In this document: in pieces, positions 1 through 9,727 of the stretch
Layout of the letters: each line of letters begins with the position of its first letter
How positions within the stretch are numbered: position 1 is the stretch's first letter
From: Celoporthe dispersa
Taxonomy: Eukaryota; Ascomycota; Sordariomycetes; Diaporthales; Cryphonectriaceae
Direction of reading: 5' to 3'
Length of the DNA stretch: 64,000 nucleotides
Assembly: GCA_016584495.1 (NCBI GenBank)
Contig: WAID01000009.1
Span: forward strand, 496,001 to 560,000
The notes under the pieces: generated by a model
Told to the model about the DNA's origin: nothing
What the model saw: only the letters and a program-made list of their open reading frames with translations
The model's database searches: none
Made by a program: the position numbers and the translations under genes

Positions 1-1273
1 AGTGTTAGTGACCTGACGTGGGCATCGATCGGGGTCTTGGACTAGGAGCAGCGGCGTGCAAGGCGGAGGGGAAACCTCCCAAGTCTCATCATCATTCCAG
101 TCCTCATCTTCTATAGCCAGTCACGATATCCATAACTCACATTTCAGCACAGGCATTAAGAGAGAGGCATCGATGGTATCATCGGCTGGCTGGAAGAAGG
201 ATATGTCCGACCCGACCTGCCTGGGCATGGGAGCCGATCCAGGTGGGCAGCAGGACGCACCACCAGAAGACGATGGGCCTGTTGCATCATCCTTGTCACC
301 CGACAGTTTGGCCTCTTGATTGGATCGCCTCGTCTTATCGCGCTTGTCGCGGTATGTCTTCCCCCTTGTTCTTGCCCTTCATCACATGGCTCCTGATCAG
401 CTTGCGCGCCTGGCCATCCGGCTTCCTCCGGTCTGTGGAAATAATAAAGGGTAGATCCCCGGGAGTCTGCTCCGTCGGGCCCATGTCTACTGTTCAGACG
501 GTCGAGAATCCCGCTTCGAAGCTCCTAGCTCTGGTGGGTGGAGAGCGTGCGAGGGGAGGTTGGGTTGCCTTGTAATAGCTGGTGCCTATGACTACCCGGC
601 GTTTGGCCAATGAAACCCGTTTTGAATAGGAGTGGTTCCTGAAGACTGATTGCCTGTTGCGAACAAGGTAAGGAGATGACTGAGCGGCGAGACTGCTCGG
701 AAAGGGGAGTAGTAATAATCAGTAGAGAAAAGGTTGAGAAGAGAGAACAACACGCAAGGTGGCAGTGCGGCGGTGGAATTGGGCGCTGCTGACCCTCCAA
801 ATCCGCTGCTGCTGCGCCGCGGAGAGATTGTTTTCCGTTTCAGGCTTAGTCCTCGCTAAGGTGGGATGCCAATGTCTCCTCTTTATATCCGAAGGACTCT
901 TTTTATGGGTCCAGCTCTTCAGTTTCCCGAATAGGAATCCTACATCGTCCCTCGTAATATCTATAATTGTATGGCTATGGGCCTGGCTTCCATGACGAGA
1001 CGTGGGCGAGGTGATCAGATATTGTAGTATGCGGGAGACGAGAGTATATAAGTACACGTGGCCCACTGGGCCAAGGCATCTTTTCTTTTCTTTCAATGCA
1101 TGAGCATCCGCTTCAAGAAAATACCAAGCTCTATTGATACTTTTTAACGAACGGCAAAGGTTCTATCTATCTCTCTCGACCACCAGCCTTGGGAGACTCA
1201 GAATTTTTCAACCTGACACTTTTAAAGTCCAGCATTTATTTTATTTTTTCCAACCACCACAGCAGTCACAGCC
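1..1273. other. Upstream intergenic region
   Basis: No convincing gene. The short open frames on both strands have no recognisable domain and overlap one another. The right part is the promoter and leader of the SDR gene that starts at 1274, with a TATA-like element at 1045-1051 and a CT-rich leader. Confidence 0.6.
1045..1060 (+). promoter_or_regulatory. TATA-like element plus CACGTG box
   Basis: TATATAA lies at 1045-1051 and is followed at 1055-1060 by the palindrome CACGTG, a bHLH-type binding core. They sit about 215-230 bp upstream of the SDR start codon, so they plausibly form its core promoter. This is inferred from position only. Confidence 0.35.
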
Positions 1274-2472
1274 ATGGGCCATTGCGAAGAGAAGAAGCTG
1301 GCCGCCGCAAAAGGCCTGGCCTCCAAGGACCTACCGCCCAACACTGCCCCCTTCTTCCCCAACATCTTCTACCAGAACCAGTTTCGCGCTCAGCCGGTGT
1401 ATCCACCAGAAGGAACAGACCTCACAGGCACGACCGCCATCATCACCGGCGCAAACAGCGGCATCGGGCTGGAATGCTGCCGCCAGCTGCTGTCGTACAA
1501 ACTCTCGACCCTGATCCTCGCCGTCCGGTCGCCATCCAAAGGCGATGCTGCTGCGGCACAGCTCCGGGAGAAGTACCCAGGCGCCGAGATCATGGTCTGG
1601 CAGCTGGACATGTGCTCCTATCCTTCCATCCAGGCTTTTGTCCAGCGCGTGGGCACGGACCTCTCGCGGGTCGACTTTGTGGTTCTCAACGCCGGTGTCA
1701 TGAAGACCTACAACATCGTGCCCAGCACCGGCCACGAGGAGATGTTCCAGGTCAACTACCTCTCGCAGGCCCTCCTCACACTCCTCTTGCTTCCCGTCCT
1801 CAAAGCCAAGAAGCCACCAATGGGACTGCCAGCCCGCCTGACGTGGGTCAATGGCGCGCTCAGCCTCGTCGCCAAGTTCCCTAACCGTCACAGCATCCCC
1901 CTGCTCCCTTCCTTTGACGACAGGAAGGTCTTCAGCGACAGCGAGTGGTACAACACGAGCAAGCTCCTGGCACACTTCTTCGCCTGGAAGATCGCCGAGT
2001 TTGTGTCGGCCGACGATGTGATTGTCAGTGTGACGGATCCCGGGTACGTCCGTGGTACCGAGCTGGCCGGCGAGAAGAAGGAAGAGCTGATGCGTGGGAG
2101 GGCGGCATTTGTTATCAAGCCGCTCGCGGCTGCTTTTGAAAAAGACCTCACGGACGCTGGAGAATGGAACTTCGACACTTGTGGACACGGTGGTGAATAA
2201 GGGGAAAGAAGCGCATGGGTGCTATGTCATGGGCTGGCGGATCGCACCGTAAGTCTCTGTTCCATTCGGCGCGTTGCGCTCATCTTCACCAGGCTGTCGA
2301 GCCAATGGAAAGACTGACATTCTCGACTAGGTTTGCTACTATGCTCTACGGGGCCGAGGGTGAGAAGGTTAGGGAGCGTCTATGGCAAGAGACAGTGGAA
2401 GAGTTCAAGTTTGCGAATGTTGACGGGATTTTGAGGACCATGAAGGCGTCTATGGACAGTAAGGCTGCGTAA
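1274..2472 (+). CDS. Short-chain dehydrogenase/reductase (one frameshift)
   Basis: NAD(P)H-dependent SDR oxidoreductase of the retinol-dehydrogenase/WW-oxidoreductase-like type; substrate unknown. The cofactor motif TGANSGIG is at about residues 58-65, LNAG follows the central strands, and the catalytic pair is Tyr226/Lys230 in YNTSK. Exons are 1274-2248 and 2331-2472. The intron 2249-2330 (GTAAGT...CTAG) splices P/FATMLYG in frame. Exon 1 only reaches the splice site if one base is dropped at the A5 run 2139-2143; uncorrected, it stops at 2198-2200. After correction the frame reads through VDTVVNKGKEAHGCYVM, typical of this family's C-terminal part, and gives 371 residues. The intact downstream coding and good splice sites favour a sequencing indel over a dead gene. 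A TATA box lies about 225 bp upstream. Confidence 0.85.
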
Positions 2473-3480
2473 TTATTTGCAACATGCTCGAGGCACAACA
2501 TGCTTGATGCACGGCTGTTACTTCACGTTGACCGCCGCTACGGAGAGACAGTTCTTTACTTTGATGGTGTTTGAGATATATGTCAAGATAATAATGGAAC
2601 CTGAGTACTGTACAATTACGCGTCATGTCCGCGTTGCGTTCTACCTTTGACAGCCATCATCATCAGTCGACTACGTCTCTATATTACTATTCATTTTTTT
2701 TCTGCCATTGTTGGGCGCAAAACTGAGTATTATAGGCTATTATGAACCGCGTATCTACTTTCAAAATATTCACTAGATGTGTTGGTTAGCCATTAACGTA
2801 CGTACGTCGTTGGATGGTGGTTGTGATGGTGTTGATTGATTTGTTGTTGTTGAAGATGAAGAGTACTGCCTAAGGCCTGGGTCTAAGGGTGTGGCCAAGA
2901 TAACTGGACTGGCCCGCGCACGGGCCAGCACGCAACGACCATCGTTGCTTCCACAAGATGACTGGGGAAAATCAATAGTGTCAGAATGGCTTATTAGCTT
3001 GGGTGTGACATGCCTCACAGCAGTGCTCACTCTGATAGGATAAGAAACAAAGTCAAAAAGGGTAGAAAAGTGCGGAAAAGCAAAGAAATGTGCATTTAAT
3101 TCTTGCTATTTTCCATCTGATCTCCTCATTGTTCACTGTGGACTGATAAAGAATTTTACCCCCATCTCTAGACAATGAGCTATCGTCCGAATGCTATTGT
3201 AGTTAATTTCTTGACGGTCTTGAGGCTGGGCATTGTCTCATTCGAGGAAGAAAGCATTGTACCAACCGCGTCTACATAATCTCGTCCTCAAACATTAGCC
3301 ATTGCAAATCTTTTCCTGTTTCTATTTCAACTAGGAATCATCACGGTCTCATTTTCTGTTCTTGTCCAAGACATCTTCAAGCACAGCAACCAATCTTCAC
3401 CTGAATTCCACCCCATCACCACCCCAAACACAACCCTTCATACTCAGCCAACCAGCCCACAACCCACAATCACCGTCAAG
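2473..3480. other. Intergenic region
   Basis: About 1 kb between two plus-strand genes. It holds the 3' flank of the SDR gene and the promoter/leader of the 507-residue gene. The right end is C/A-rich and pyrimidine-rich, as fungal 5' leaders often are. No supported gene: the minus-strand frame at 2773-3030 is low complexity. Confidence 0.5.
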
Positions 3481-5004
3481 ATGAACAATTCCACGAGCAA
3501 TAAGAATAAACGCAGCAGCACTGCCGCTGGCAGCACCAACAACCCCAAGCCAGCCAAGAAGGCCCGCTACGACCCCTATGGCGACGGCAAGGGCGTGCGC
3601 CGAGCGCCGCGCAGCCGTGACAAGCACTCGACCTACGAGCACAACCGGCCCGCAGCCACCGTCGAGTCCCTCCCGCGCTACACACCTGAGCTGCAGTGGG
3701 CCTACCGCATTTTCAGCCCCGGGCTCGGCGTCGTCAGCCAGCTGGACAGCGAGCTCTTCGCGATCCGTGATTCCAGCAGGCCATCAGATCAGGAGAGGCG
3801 GGAGGAACTCCAGCAGTCGCTCGGTCTTTATGGCGATGCGTTTTATGAGCGGGTTGGGCAGGCCTATGTGGACTACCGGGCGGAGATCGAGAGGGTGAAC
3901 CAGATCGAGGACGAGGAGAGGACGCGGGCGAGGGAGAGACAGGAGAAGATGATCAAGGAGAAAGAGAGTATGGAGAGGGCGTTCGAGATGCAGGAAGTCA
4001 TTGACCTGGAAGCTTTGACCGAGAGTGACACTCACAACGACGCGGCCACCCAGCAAGCCGGAGCTGGCACAGACGGCCAAAAGTCTGCCACCAGTGGTCA
4101 AGCGTCTTCCAGCAACCCAGAGCCTCACAGCGTCCAGGAGTCTTGGAGCGCCCAACCTCCTCAGATGACCCAGCGGCCTTCCAGCAGCGGCCGCAATAGC
4201 GGCAAGTCTGGCCTCGATGGTCACAAGAGTCCGGACAGAAACAAGGGCCGAAGCGGGCTTGAAGATGACGAGGTCATGAGCGGCGAGCCTGAGAATGGCG
4301 AACTCGGCGACGGCGAGTTCAACAATGACGTGAAGGAGACGGGGCAGCTGATCCCCGACGGATACTGGATGGCCGAAGACGAAGCCAACGAGGTCCTCAA
4401 TCAGACCGGCATCCGCATCAAGAGGATGAACAAGATGTACAAGAAAATTGTCCTCGTCTACCAAAAGGATCTTCGAGAGCTCAGGAAGGAGGGCCTCCAG
4501 AAGAATGTCTATGACGCCGGCGAGTACATCCAAAGAGCCAGCGACTCCACCGGGAATACGCAGCTTGTCATGACCATGATTGAGATCAACAAAACTTGGG
4601 TGTGGAAGCGGCAGCGCTTCAACAACAAGCCAACCCAGGCACTTATCGAGAGAATCCGCGAGCTTGAGAAACGTGTCAGCGACATGCTGGTCCAGCTCGA
4701 GGTTGTCGCGGAAACGATCGAAGAGTGGGAGGCGCGGCGGGGCAACATGAAGAAGGGCCCAGCGCAGATAAAATTTGTCAAAGACTTCCTCGCGCAGGTG
4801 ACCCAGTTTGTCTTGATCAGTTCGATGAGAGCCACCGATTACCAGAGCCTCGTGACCATGGAGCGCGAGTTGTGTGAGGCCGAGGCCGAGGCTGGCAGTC
4901 AAGAGGGTAGTGTGGAAGACGGTAGTGAGGACGGTGTTGACGAGGAAGTGACCGATATCGAGAGCGAAGTCGGCGGCGAGGGTAATATCGAATCCCTAAA
5001 CTAG
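3481..5004 (+). CDS. Hypothetical charged coiled-coil protein
   Basis: A single-exon frame of 507 residues; family not recognised. The N-terminus (1-65) is basic and low complexity, with a KPAKKARYDPYG stretch that resembles a nuclear localisation signal. Residues about 70-130 look folded (YTPELQWAYRIFSPGLGVVSQL). About 130-185 is a Glu/Arg/Lys-rich helix. About 185-290 is a Ser/Gln/Gly-rich linker. About 295-460 is a second helical section with predicted coiled coil. The C-terminus (about 465-505) is strongly acidic. This layout suggests a nuclear scaffold or chromatin-associated protein, but that is inference. The ATG follows an A/C-rich leader, and the long antisense frame beneath is a composition shadow. 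Confidence 0.8.
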   Translation: MNNSTSNKNKRSSTAAGSTNNPKPAKKARYDPYGDGKGVRRAPRSRDKHSTYEHNRPAATVESLPRYTPELQWAYRIFSPGLGVVSQLDSELFAIRDSSRPSDQERREELQQSLGLYGDAFYERVGQAYVDYRAEIERVNQIEDEERTRARERQEKMIKEKESMERAFEMQEVIDLEALTESDTHNDAATQQAGAGTDGQKSATSGQASSSNPEPHSVQESWSAQPPQMTQRPSSSGRNSGKSGLDGHKSPDRNKGRSGLEDDEVMSGEPENGELGDGEFNNDVKETGQLIPDGYWMAEDEANEVLNQTGIRIKRMNKMYKKIVLVYQKDLRELRKEGLQKNVYDAGEYIQRASDSTGNTQLVMTMIEINKTWVWKRQRFNNKPTQALIERIRELEKRVSDMLVQLEVVAETIEEWEARRGNMKKGPAQIKFVKDFLAQVTQFVLISSMRATDYQSLVTMERELCEAEAEAGSQEGSVEDGSEDGVDEEVTDIESEVGGEGNIESLN

Positions 5005-5422
5005 GTTGATGACTGGACCAAGTCAGCGAGCAAGGAGTTTCGCATACACGGGGTCCGGTAAGGACCACCATGGATCCCTGCACAGAATTATTAAACCGCT
5101 CAGACCGAATCGGTGCTTCATAAATTGCCAACCTCTTGTCACCAAGTGCATGTGTCCATACCCCTGCCAGTCGCACGACGTATGTGAATCACTATGTCTT
5201 CTTATATGTCGAGTGTCTCTGCTCCCTGCTAATGCAGTATATCGCTGGCTTCCTTTTACTGAATTGAGTTTTCAAGACGTGAAACCCAACATATCGTAAC
5301 TCAGCAGACACTTGCCCTGCTAGGCTGCTCTATCATTCGGTGTAGTAGGAGTAGACCTATGGGCGCTTGTAGTTAGTGATGCTATGTCTATATAGTAAAA
5401 ATATGAGGCATGTGGTCAGCAC
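5005..5422. other. Convergent intergenic region
   Basis: About 420 bp between the end of the 507-residue gene and the end of the putative minus-strand gene at 5423. It probably holds 3' UTRs. I see no feature. Confidence 0.5.
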
Positions 5423-6265
5423 TTACGCGTCCATATTCGCAGGGAAACCGTATCGTATCTGTGAGCCTCCATGGTTCTGCTGATGAACGCCAGGCCAGCC
5501 CGAAGGTGGCACCGGCATGTAAGCAGCTGGGATATAAGGCACGTGAGGGAATGCCGCAGGTCCCATTACTCCTGGCCCGGTTTTGTGGCCATGCTCGCTG
5601 CTGGGAAAGTCAAAAGGGCCAGCTTCCCTTCCTCCTGCTCCTCCGCTGCTGTTGTCACCGTTGTCATCCGTCCCGCGGTCGCTGCCACCGCCGTGTCTAC
5701 GAGCAGGACAGTGATATGTACCGCCCCTGCCGCTGTTCTGAAGAGACAGCTCGATATTCGGGGTCCCGTCCAACAGCATGCTCCTCAGCTGATCTCCCTG
5801 TCGAGGGTGGCCACTCGAGCCACGAGCGGTGAGCGTCTTCCCCGAGCCTGCCGGGGCCAGCATCTGCTGGATGCAGTCGACGTGCTCGAGTGGGCAGGAG
5901 ATGACGAACTGGGGTTGTTCGGGGCGAGTGTAGTCCGTGACGACAAGGGACACAGCCATATCGTGCTTCAGACTGCGGGGGGCGGGCGGATAGAAGCTTG
6001 AGGTGGGGTCAGAGGCGAGAGGACTGGTGACGGAGCCGAGCATCCATGGACACTGCTTCACCACGAAGGCCAGCCCGTCGAACGACCTCTGAGGAGGTGC
6101 AGCATGGCGAAGACTGCTGTGATTTCCTGATTGCGGTTGACCATCCTCCCGAGAGCGTGTTGTCCCTCCACTGTCAGGCCTGGAGGCCCAGGATGACGAC
6201 CTGTGCCTCCTCCGTCCCTGGCCTCCGAACAAGAAGTTGCGGTCACGATCATTGCGAGGAGACAT
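5423..6265 (-). CDS. Hypothetical Gly/Pro-rich protein
   Basis: An open frame of 280 residues; family not recognised. The N-terminus is Arg/Ser-rich. A central part (about 65-135, SFDGLAFVVKQCPWML through EHVDCIQQML) looks like a short folded domain. The rest is Gly/Asp/Ser-rich and then Pro/Tyr/Met-rich (FPHVPYIPAAYMPVPPSGWPG). The composition is more protein-like than that of the competing frames on the other strand. Introns cannot be excluded, so the boundaries are uncertain. It could be a nuclear or RNA-associated disordered protein, but nothing proves it. Confidence 0.45.
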   Translation of the reverse strand: MSPRNDRDRNFLFGGQGRRRHRSSSWASRPDSGGTTRSREDGQPQSGNHSSLRHAAPPQRSFDGLAFVVKQCPWMLGSVTSPLASDPTSSFYPPAPRSLKHDMAVSLVVTDYTRPEQPQFVISCPLEHVDCIQQMLAPAGSGKTLTARGSSGHPRQGDQLRSMLLDGTPNIELSLQNSGRGGTYHCPARRHGGGSDRGTDDNGDNSSGGAGGREAGPFDFPSSEHGHKTGPGVMGPAAFPHVPYIPAAYMPVPPSGWPGVHQQNHGGSQIRYGFPANMDA

Positions 6266-7138
6266 CTCAGTGTAGATACCATGGGGAGGGCAACATCAGA
6301 AACAGCAGGGACAAGCCTCAGGATGTACTGGGGCGTTGCCATGCTAATAAACGAAATGATGTGAAGTAAGTATGCCACATCAAAGGAATCCAGAGAATCC
6401 GAGAGCGAACAAGGAACAGATATTCAAAAATTTAGAAGGCTGAAGCCTAGACTTGATGCTCCCACTCAGGTTTGATCGTATGCCAGTGGTTCAGCTCCCT
6501 AAGCCTTGTTCCTTTGAGTGCCATTGTGTGGCCTCTTACATGACAAGAGCATGTGCGGCACCTGTCAAGAGCCCAGGCCCTTTGACGACGACAACAACAA
6601 GAAAGAAAAGAAAATAAAAAGAGAGATGGACCCTTTCCAAGCCATTGATCATTGATGAGGCTTTGTCTCTAGGTAAGGATTCAATGATCCAGTAGGTGTG
6701 ATAGAAACCATCACAGCCAGGACAGCAGAGGAGATGGAGCATAGAGGAGGAGAGGACGAAACGAAGTTGACCCAGGAAAATGACTTTACCATGCCCCCTG
6801 TCACCTCAGGAGGCAGGAAGGGGGTCCCTTGCCTGCCGGATAATCTCTATTCCGCCAGCGGGCAGCAGGAGCTCCCCAGAACCCCGCCTTGCCGCCATGA
6901 GCTCCCAGACGTCATCCTGGAAACCCCAAGGGGGGTCTTTGACCTCGCTAGATGACCTATTACCACAGTAGTAACGCCGACCCCGTACAAGAGCACGATG
7001 GCACCTCGGCAAAGGAGTGAAAAACTTGGTCGCCGTGCCCTCTCCCCTCGTCATCCTCCTCTGCCCCCTTGAGCAGCTCTCGCACTGTGACCTCGACGTC
7101 CGGTCCTCTCCCGAGACCCTCTCTCGACATCCTTCACC
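6266..7138. other. Divergent promoter region
   Basis: About 870 bp between the putative minus-strand gene ending its 5' side at 6265 and the EthD-hydrolase gene at 7139. The last 100 bp are C/T-rich leader. Short frames at 6698-6971 have no recognisable content. Confidence 0.5.
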
Positions 7139-8770
7139 ATGGCTCAGAACCCAGGCATGCTCTACGTGACCATGCAGCCCAAGACGGGCCTGTCACTCGA
7201 CCAGTTCCACGAGTGGTACAACAACGAGCACGGCCCAACCCGCCTGCGGCTCCCCCAGATCTTCAGCAACGGCCTGCGCTACGCAGCCACGGACGGCGAG
7301 CAGCCGCACTTCCTCGCGGCCTACGACGTCACCTCCATGCACCACCTCGACACCCCGACGTACACCTCCCTGCGCGAGCACAGGAGCCCTCGCGAGGCCC
7401 AGACCATCGGCCAGGTCGACGTCAGGCGCTACTTTTACGATCTCGTCTCCGAGCGCAAGGCGCCTTCCTTCAGGCCCATCGAGCAGCTCGCGGACGGCGA
7501 GGCCGAGGGCCAGGTGCTGGTGGCTGTCGAGAACACCGTGACTGCCGCGGAGGGGGCTGAGCAGGCACTGGACAAGTGGTACGAGGAGGAACACATCCCG
7601 ATGTTGTCCAAGGTACCCGGCTGGCTGCGGACGCGCCGCTTCCGGACGTCCACCAGCCTGGACAAGGAGGCGCCCCTCAAGTACCTCATCCTCCACGAGT
7701 ACGCCAAGGAGAACGGGCTAGGAGGGGCTGAGTACAAGGCGGCCACGAGCACCAGGTGGAGGGAGGAGATCTTCGAGAAGGTCATAGCCAGCAAGCACAG
7801 GAGGACGTACTCGCTCTTCTACGTGTTCGGGCCAGGGCCGAGAGACCTCGCCTCCCTGGCCAAGCTGCCGGCAGAAAAGGCATTTGTGTCCTCGGACGCC
7901 AGGATCAGGACGACGCCTTACCACGGCAGGCCTGTACTACAAGCCTTCGTCCCCACCAGGGACGGTCTCTCGATCCCGTACCAGCTAGAGGGCAGCTCAG
8001 ATCCCAAGGCGCCCACCATCGCCTTCTGCAACTCGCTGCTCACGTCTCTGCAGATGTGGGATCCCCTAGTGGAGATTCTGAAGAAGGCCCGGCCCGAGTT
8101 CCGCATCCTGCGGTTCGACACTCGGGGACGCCACACAGTCCCCGAGCCCCCAGTACCAGTGACCCTGGATATGGTGTCTGACGACCTGGCAGCAGTGCTG
8201 TCGGCCCTGCGGATCGAGACACTGCACGCTCTGATAGGTGTCAGCATGGGCGGCGCCGCCACCCTCAAGTTCGCGCTGAAATACCCAGACAGGCTGGATC
8301 GCTTCATCGCCTGCGACTTCAACGTCAGCAGCTCTGAGGCCAACACACGGGCCTGGAAGGACCGCATCGCGGTGGCCGAGTCCACAGGTGAGGACGGCAC
8401 CCCGGGCATCAGGAAGCTGGCGGCTATGACGGTCGAGCGGTGGTTCCACCCGCACACCATGACGGCCAAGATCGACGTCGCGAGCTGGATGACGGAGATG
8501 GTGGCAGACAACGACATTCAAGGGTTTCGGTACGGCTGCCAGGCGCTGTGGGATTACAACATGCGCGGGGAGCTGAAGGGATGCACCGTGCCGGGACTCC
8601 TGGTGGTCGGCGAGGGCGATGGGAAGGGCGCGCTAGTCAAGGCGATGGAGGGCTTCAAGGACAGCGTGGGTGAGAAGGGCGTGGAGCTGAAGATTGTGCC
8701 CGATGCAGGACATCTGCCCATGTCCGAGTGCCCAGAGGGTTTCTGGGACGCCATCAGCGGGTTCCTGTGA
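7139..8770 (+). CDS. EthD-like double barrel fused to alpha/beta hydrolase
   Basis: A 543-residue, intron-free protein. Residues about 5-110 form an EthD/dimeric alpha-beta-barrel unit (FHEWYNNEHGPTRLRLPQ...LRYAATDG). A second copy lies at about 125-230 (DKWYEEEHIPMLSKVPGWLRTRRF). Residues about 265-543 are an alpha/beta hydrolase like 3-oxoadipate enol-lactonase: FDTRGRH loop, nucleophile elbow GVSMGG with Ser369, acid candidate Asp494 in GEGDGKG, and His525 in DAGHLP. The triad looks complete. EthD-fold units bind or process small aromatic or polyketide-like molecules, and enol-lactonase-type hydrolases open lactones or cleave esters. The fusion therefore suggests a two-step enzyme in aromatic or lactone catabolism or detoxification. 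No targeting signal is visible, so it is probably cytosolic. It is convergent with the SEC-C gene at 9012. Confidence 0.88.
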   Translation: MAQNPGMLYVTMQPKTGLSLDQFHEWYNNEHGPTRLRLPQIFSNGLRYAATDGEQPHFLAAYDVTSMHHLDTPTYTSLREHRSPREAQTIGQVDVRRYFYDLVSERKAPSFRPIEQLADGEAEGQVLVAVENTVTAAEGAEQALDKWYEEEHIPMLSKVPGWLRTRRFRTSTSLDKEAPLKYLILHEYAKENGLGGAEYKAATSTRWREEIFEKVIASKHRRTYSLFYVFGPGPRDLASLAKLPAEKAFVSSDARIRTTPYHGRPVLQAFVPTRDGLSIPYQLEGSSDPKAPTIAFCNSLLTSLQMWDPLVEILKKARPEFRILRFDTRGRHTVPEPPVPVTLDMVSDDLAAVLSALRIETLHALIGVSMGGAATLKFALKYPDRLDRFIACDFNVSSSEANTRAWKDRIAVAESTGEDGTPGIRKLAAMTVERWFHPHTMTAKIDVASWMTEMVADNDIQGFRYGCQALWDYNMRGELKGCTVPGLLVVGEGDGKGALVKAMEGFKDSVGEKGVELKIVPDAGHLPMSECPEGFWDAISGFL

Positions 8771-9011
8771 GGCTAACGACCAAGGGTTGGAAAATGGTGC
8801 TGACAAGGTCGATCTGTATTATGTGATCCTGCTTCCAGAAGACGAGAAATACAATACAACCCAAGTGGACTGGTAATCTCACCAGCAAGACGGCTTTTTG
8901 TTGTTGTGGTCCTGATTCTCCTCCATCCGTTAGGTTTTGCACGCGGTAGTTACACGCGCTTGCCCCTCCTGCGGGCAGGAGAAACAGACGGCTCCATGCG
9001 ATCATGATCAA

Positions 9012-9727
9012 TCACGCAGCAGCAGCAGCAGCAGCAGCATCCGCACCCTCCTCCTCCCCCTCCTCTCCATCCTTCCCCTCAGCCTTGCCGCAGCACTTCT
9101 TGAACTTGCGGCCCGAGCCACAGTAGCACTTGGCACCCCGGGACATGGGCGGGACCCCAAAGCTGGCTATCGACTGGGCCCTCTCCTGGGACATCTGGAG
9201 CATGAGGTTCCGCGCCTCCTGCTTGAGCGTGATGTCACAGACCGGACTGGTGCAGCACGCGACGGTCATGATGATGACGAACGGGTCGTCGACCTTGTGC
9301 AGGTACTATATTGGTTTTCGTTTTCTCCGGGCGTTAGAGAGCGCGAGATTGAATTCCTCCACCTCTTCCACCACCTCTCATCATGAACATACATCACCAC
9401 CACCTATGCAGGAGCACTTGAGGGCCAGGGAGAGAAGGAAAATAATAAGGGAGGAAAAAAAACACTCACCGACATGGGAGTGGCGACGACGGTGCTCGCG
9501 GCCCTCGGGCAGTTCTTGGCCGAACACTTGTCCTCACAGGCGCCCAGGGCCTCGCCCGCGTGCTTCTTGATGACGGGCGCCATGGTCATCTCGAACATCT
9601 TGGGCATGGCAGGGTTCATCATGGCCTCGGGGCCGATGAGGGACTTGGGCACGTCCTCGTGGAAATCGAGCTGGCGCTTCTCGCAGAGGAACTGCATGCG
9701 GACGGACTGCTTGGCTGCGCTCGACAT
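9012..9727 (-). CDS. SEC-C zinc-motif protein
   Basis: Two exons, 9470-9727 and 9012-9305. The intron 9306-9469 (GTGAGT...ATAG) joins MS to YLHKVDDPFVI in phase 0 and gives 182 residues. The second exon carries CYCGSGRKFKKCC, the C-x-C-x(8)-C-C pattern of the SEC-C zinc-binding motif found in SecA and in many stand-alone proteins. The first exon has another cysteine group (CEDKCSAKNC), and CCTSPVCD follows the junction, so several metal sites are possible. The C-terminus is an acidic stretch followed by eight alanines from a GCN/CAG-type repeat (9015-9038). The start was chosen at MSSAAKQSVRMQF because the frame upstream is Pro/Thr/His-rich and looks untranslated. Function unknown. Confidence 0.75.
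9015..9038 (-). repeat. GCN trinucleotide repeat encoding poly-alanine
   Basis: A run of CAG/GCA units, read on the minus strand, encodes the last eight residues (alanines) of the SEC-C protein. Such tracts are prone to length change. Confidence 0.85.

Noticed and set aside
1331..2188. 285-residue minus-strand frame beneath the SDR gene
   Set aside because: It is the complement of a clear SDR with intact motifs; the antisense frame shows no domain.
3784..4902. 372-residue minus-strand frame beneath the 507-residue gene
   Set aside because: It is Leu/Val/His/Arg-rich antisense of a strongly charged coding region. The plus frame has a start context and protein-like segments, so the antisense is a shadow.
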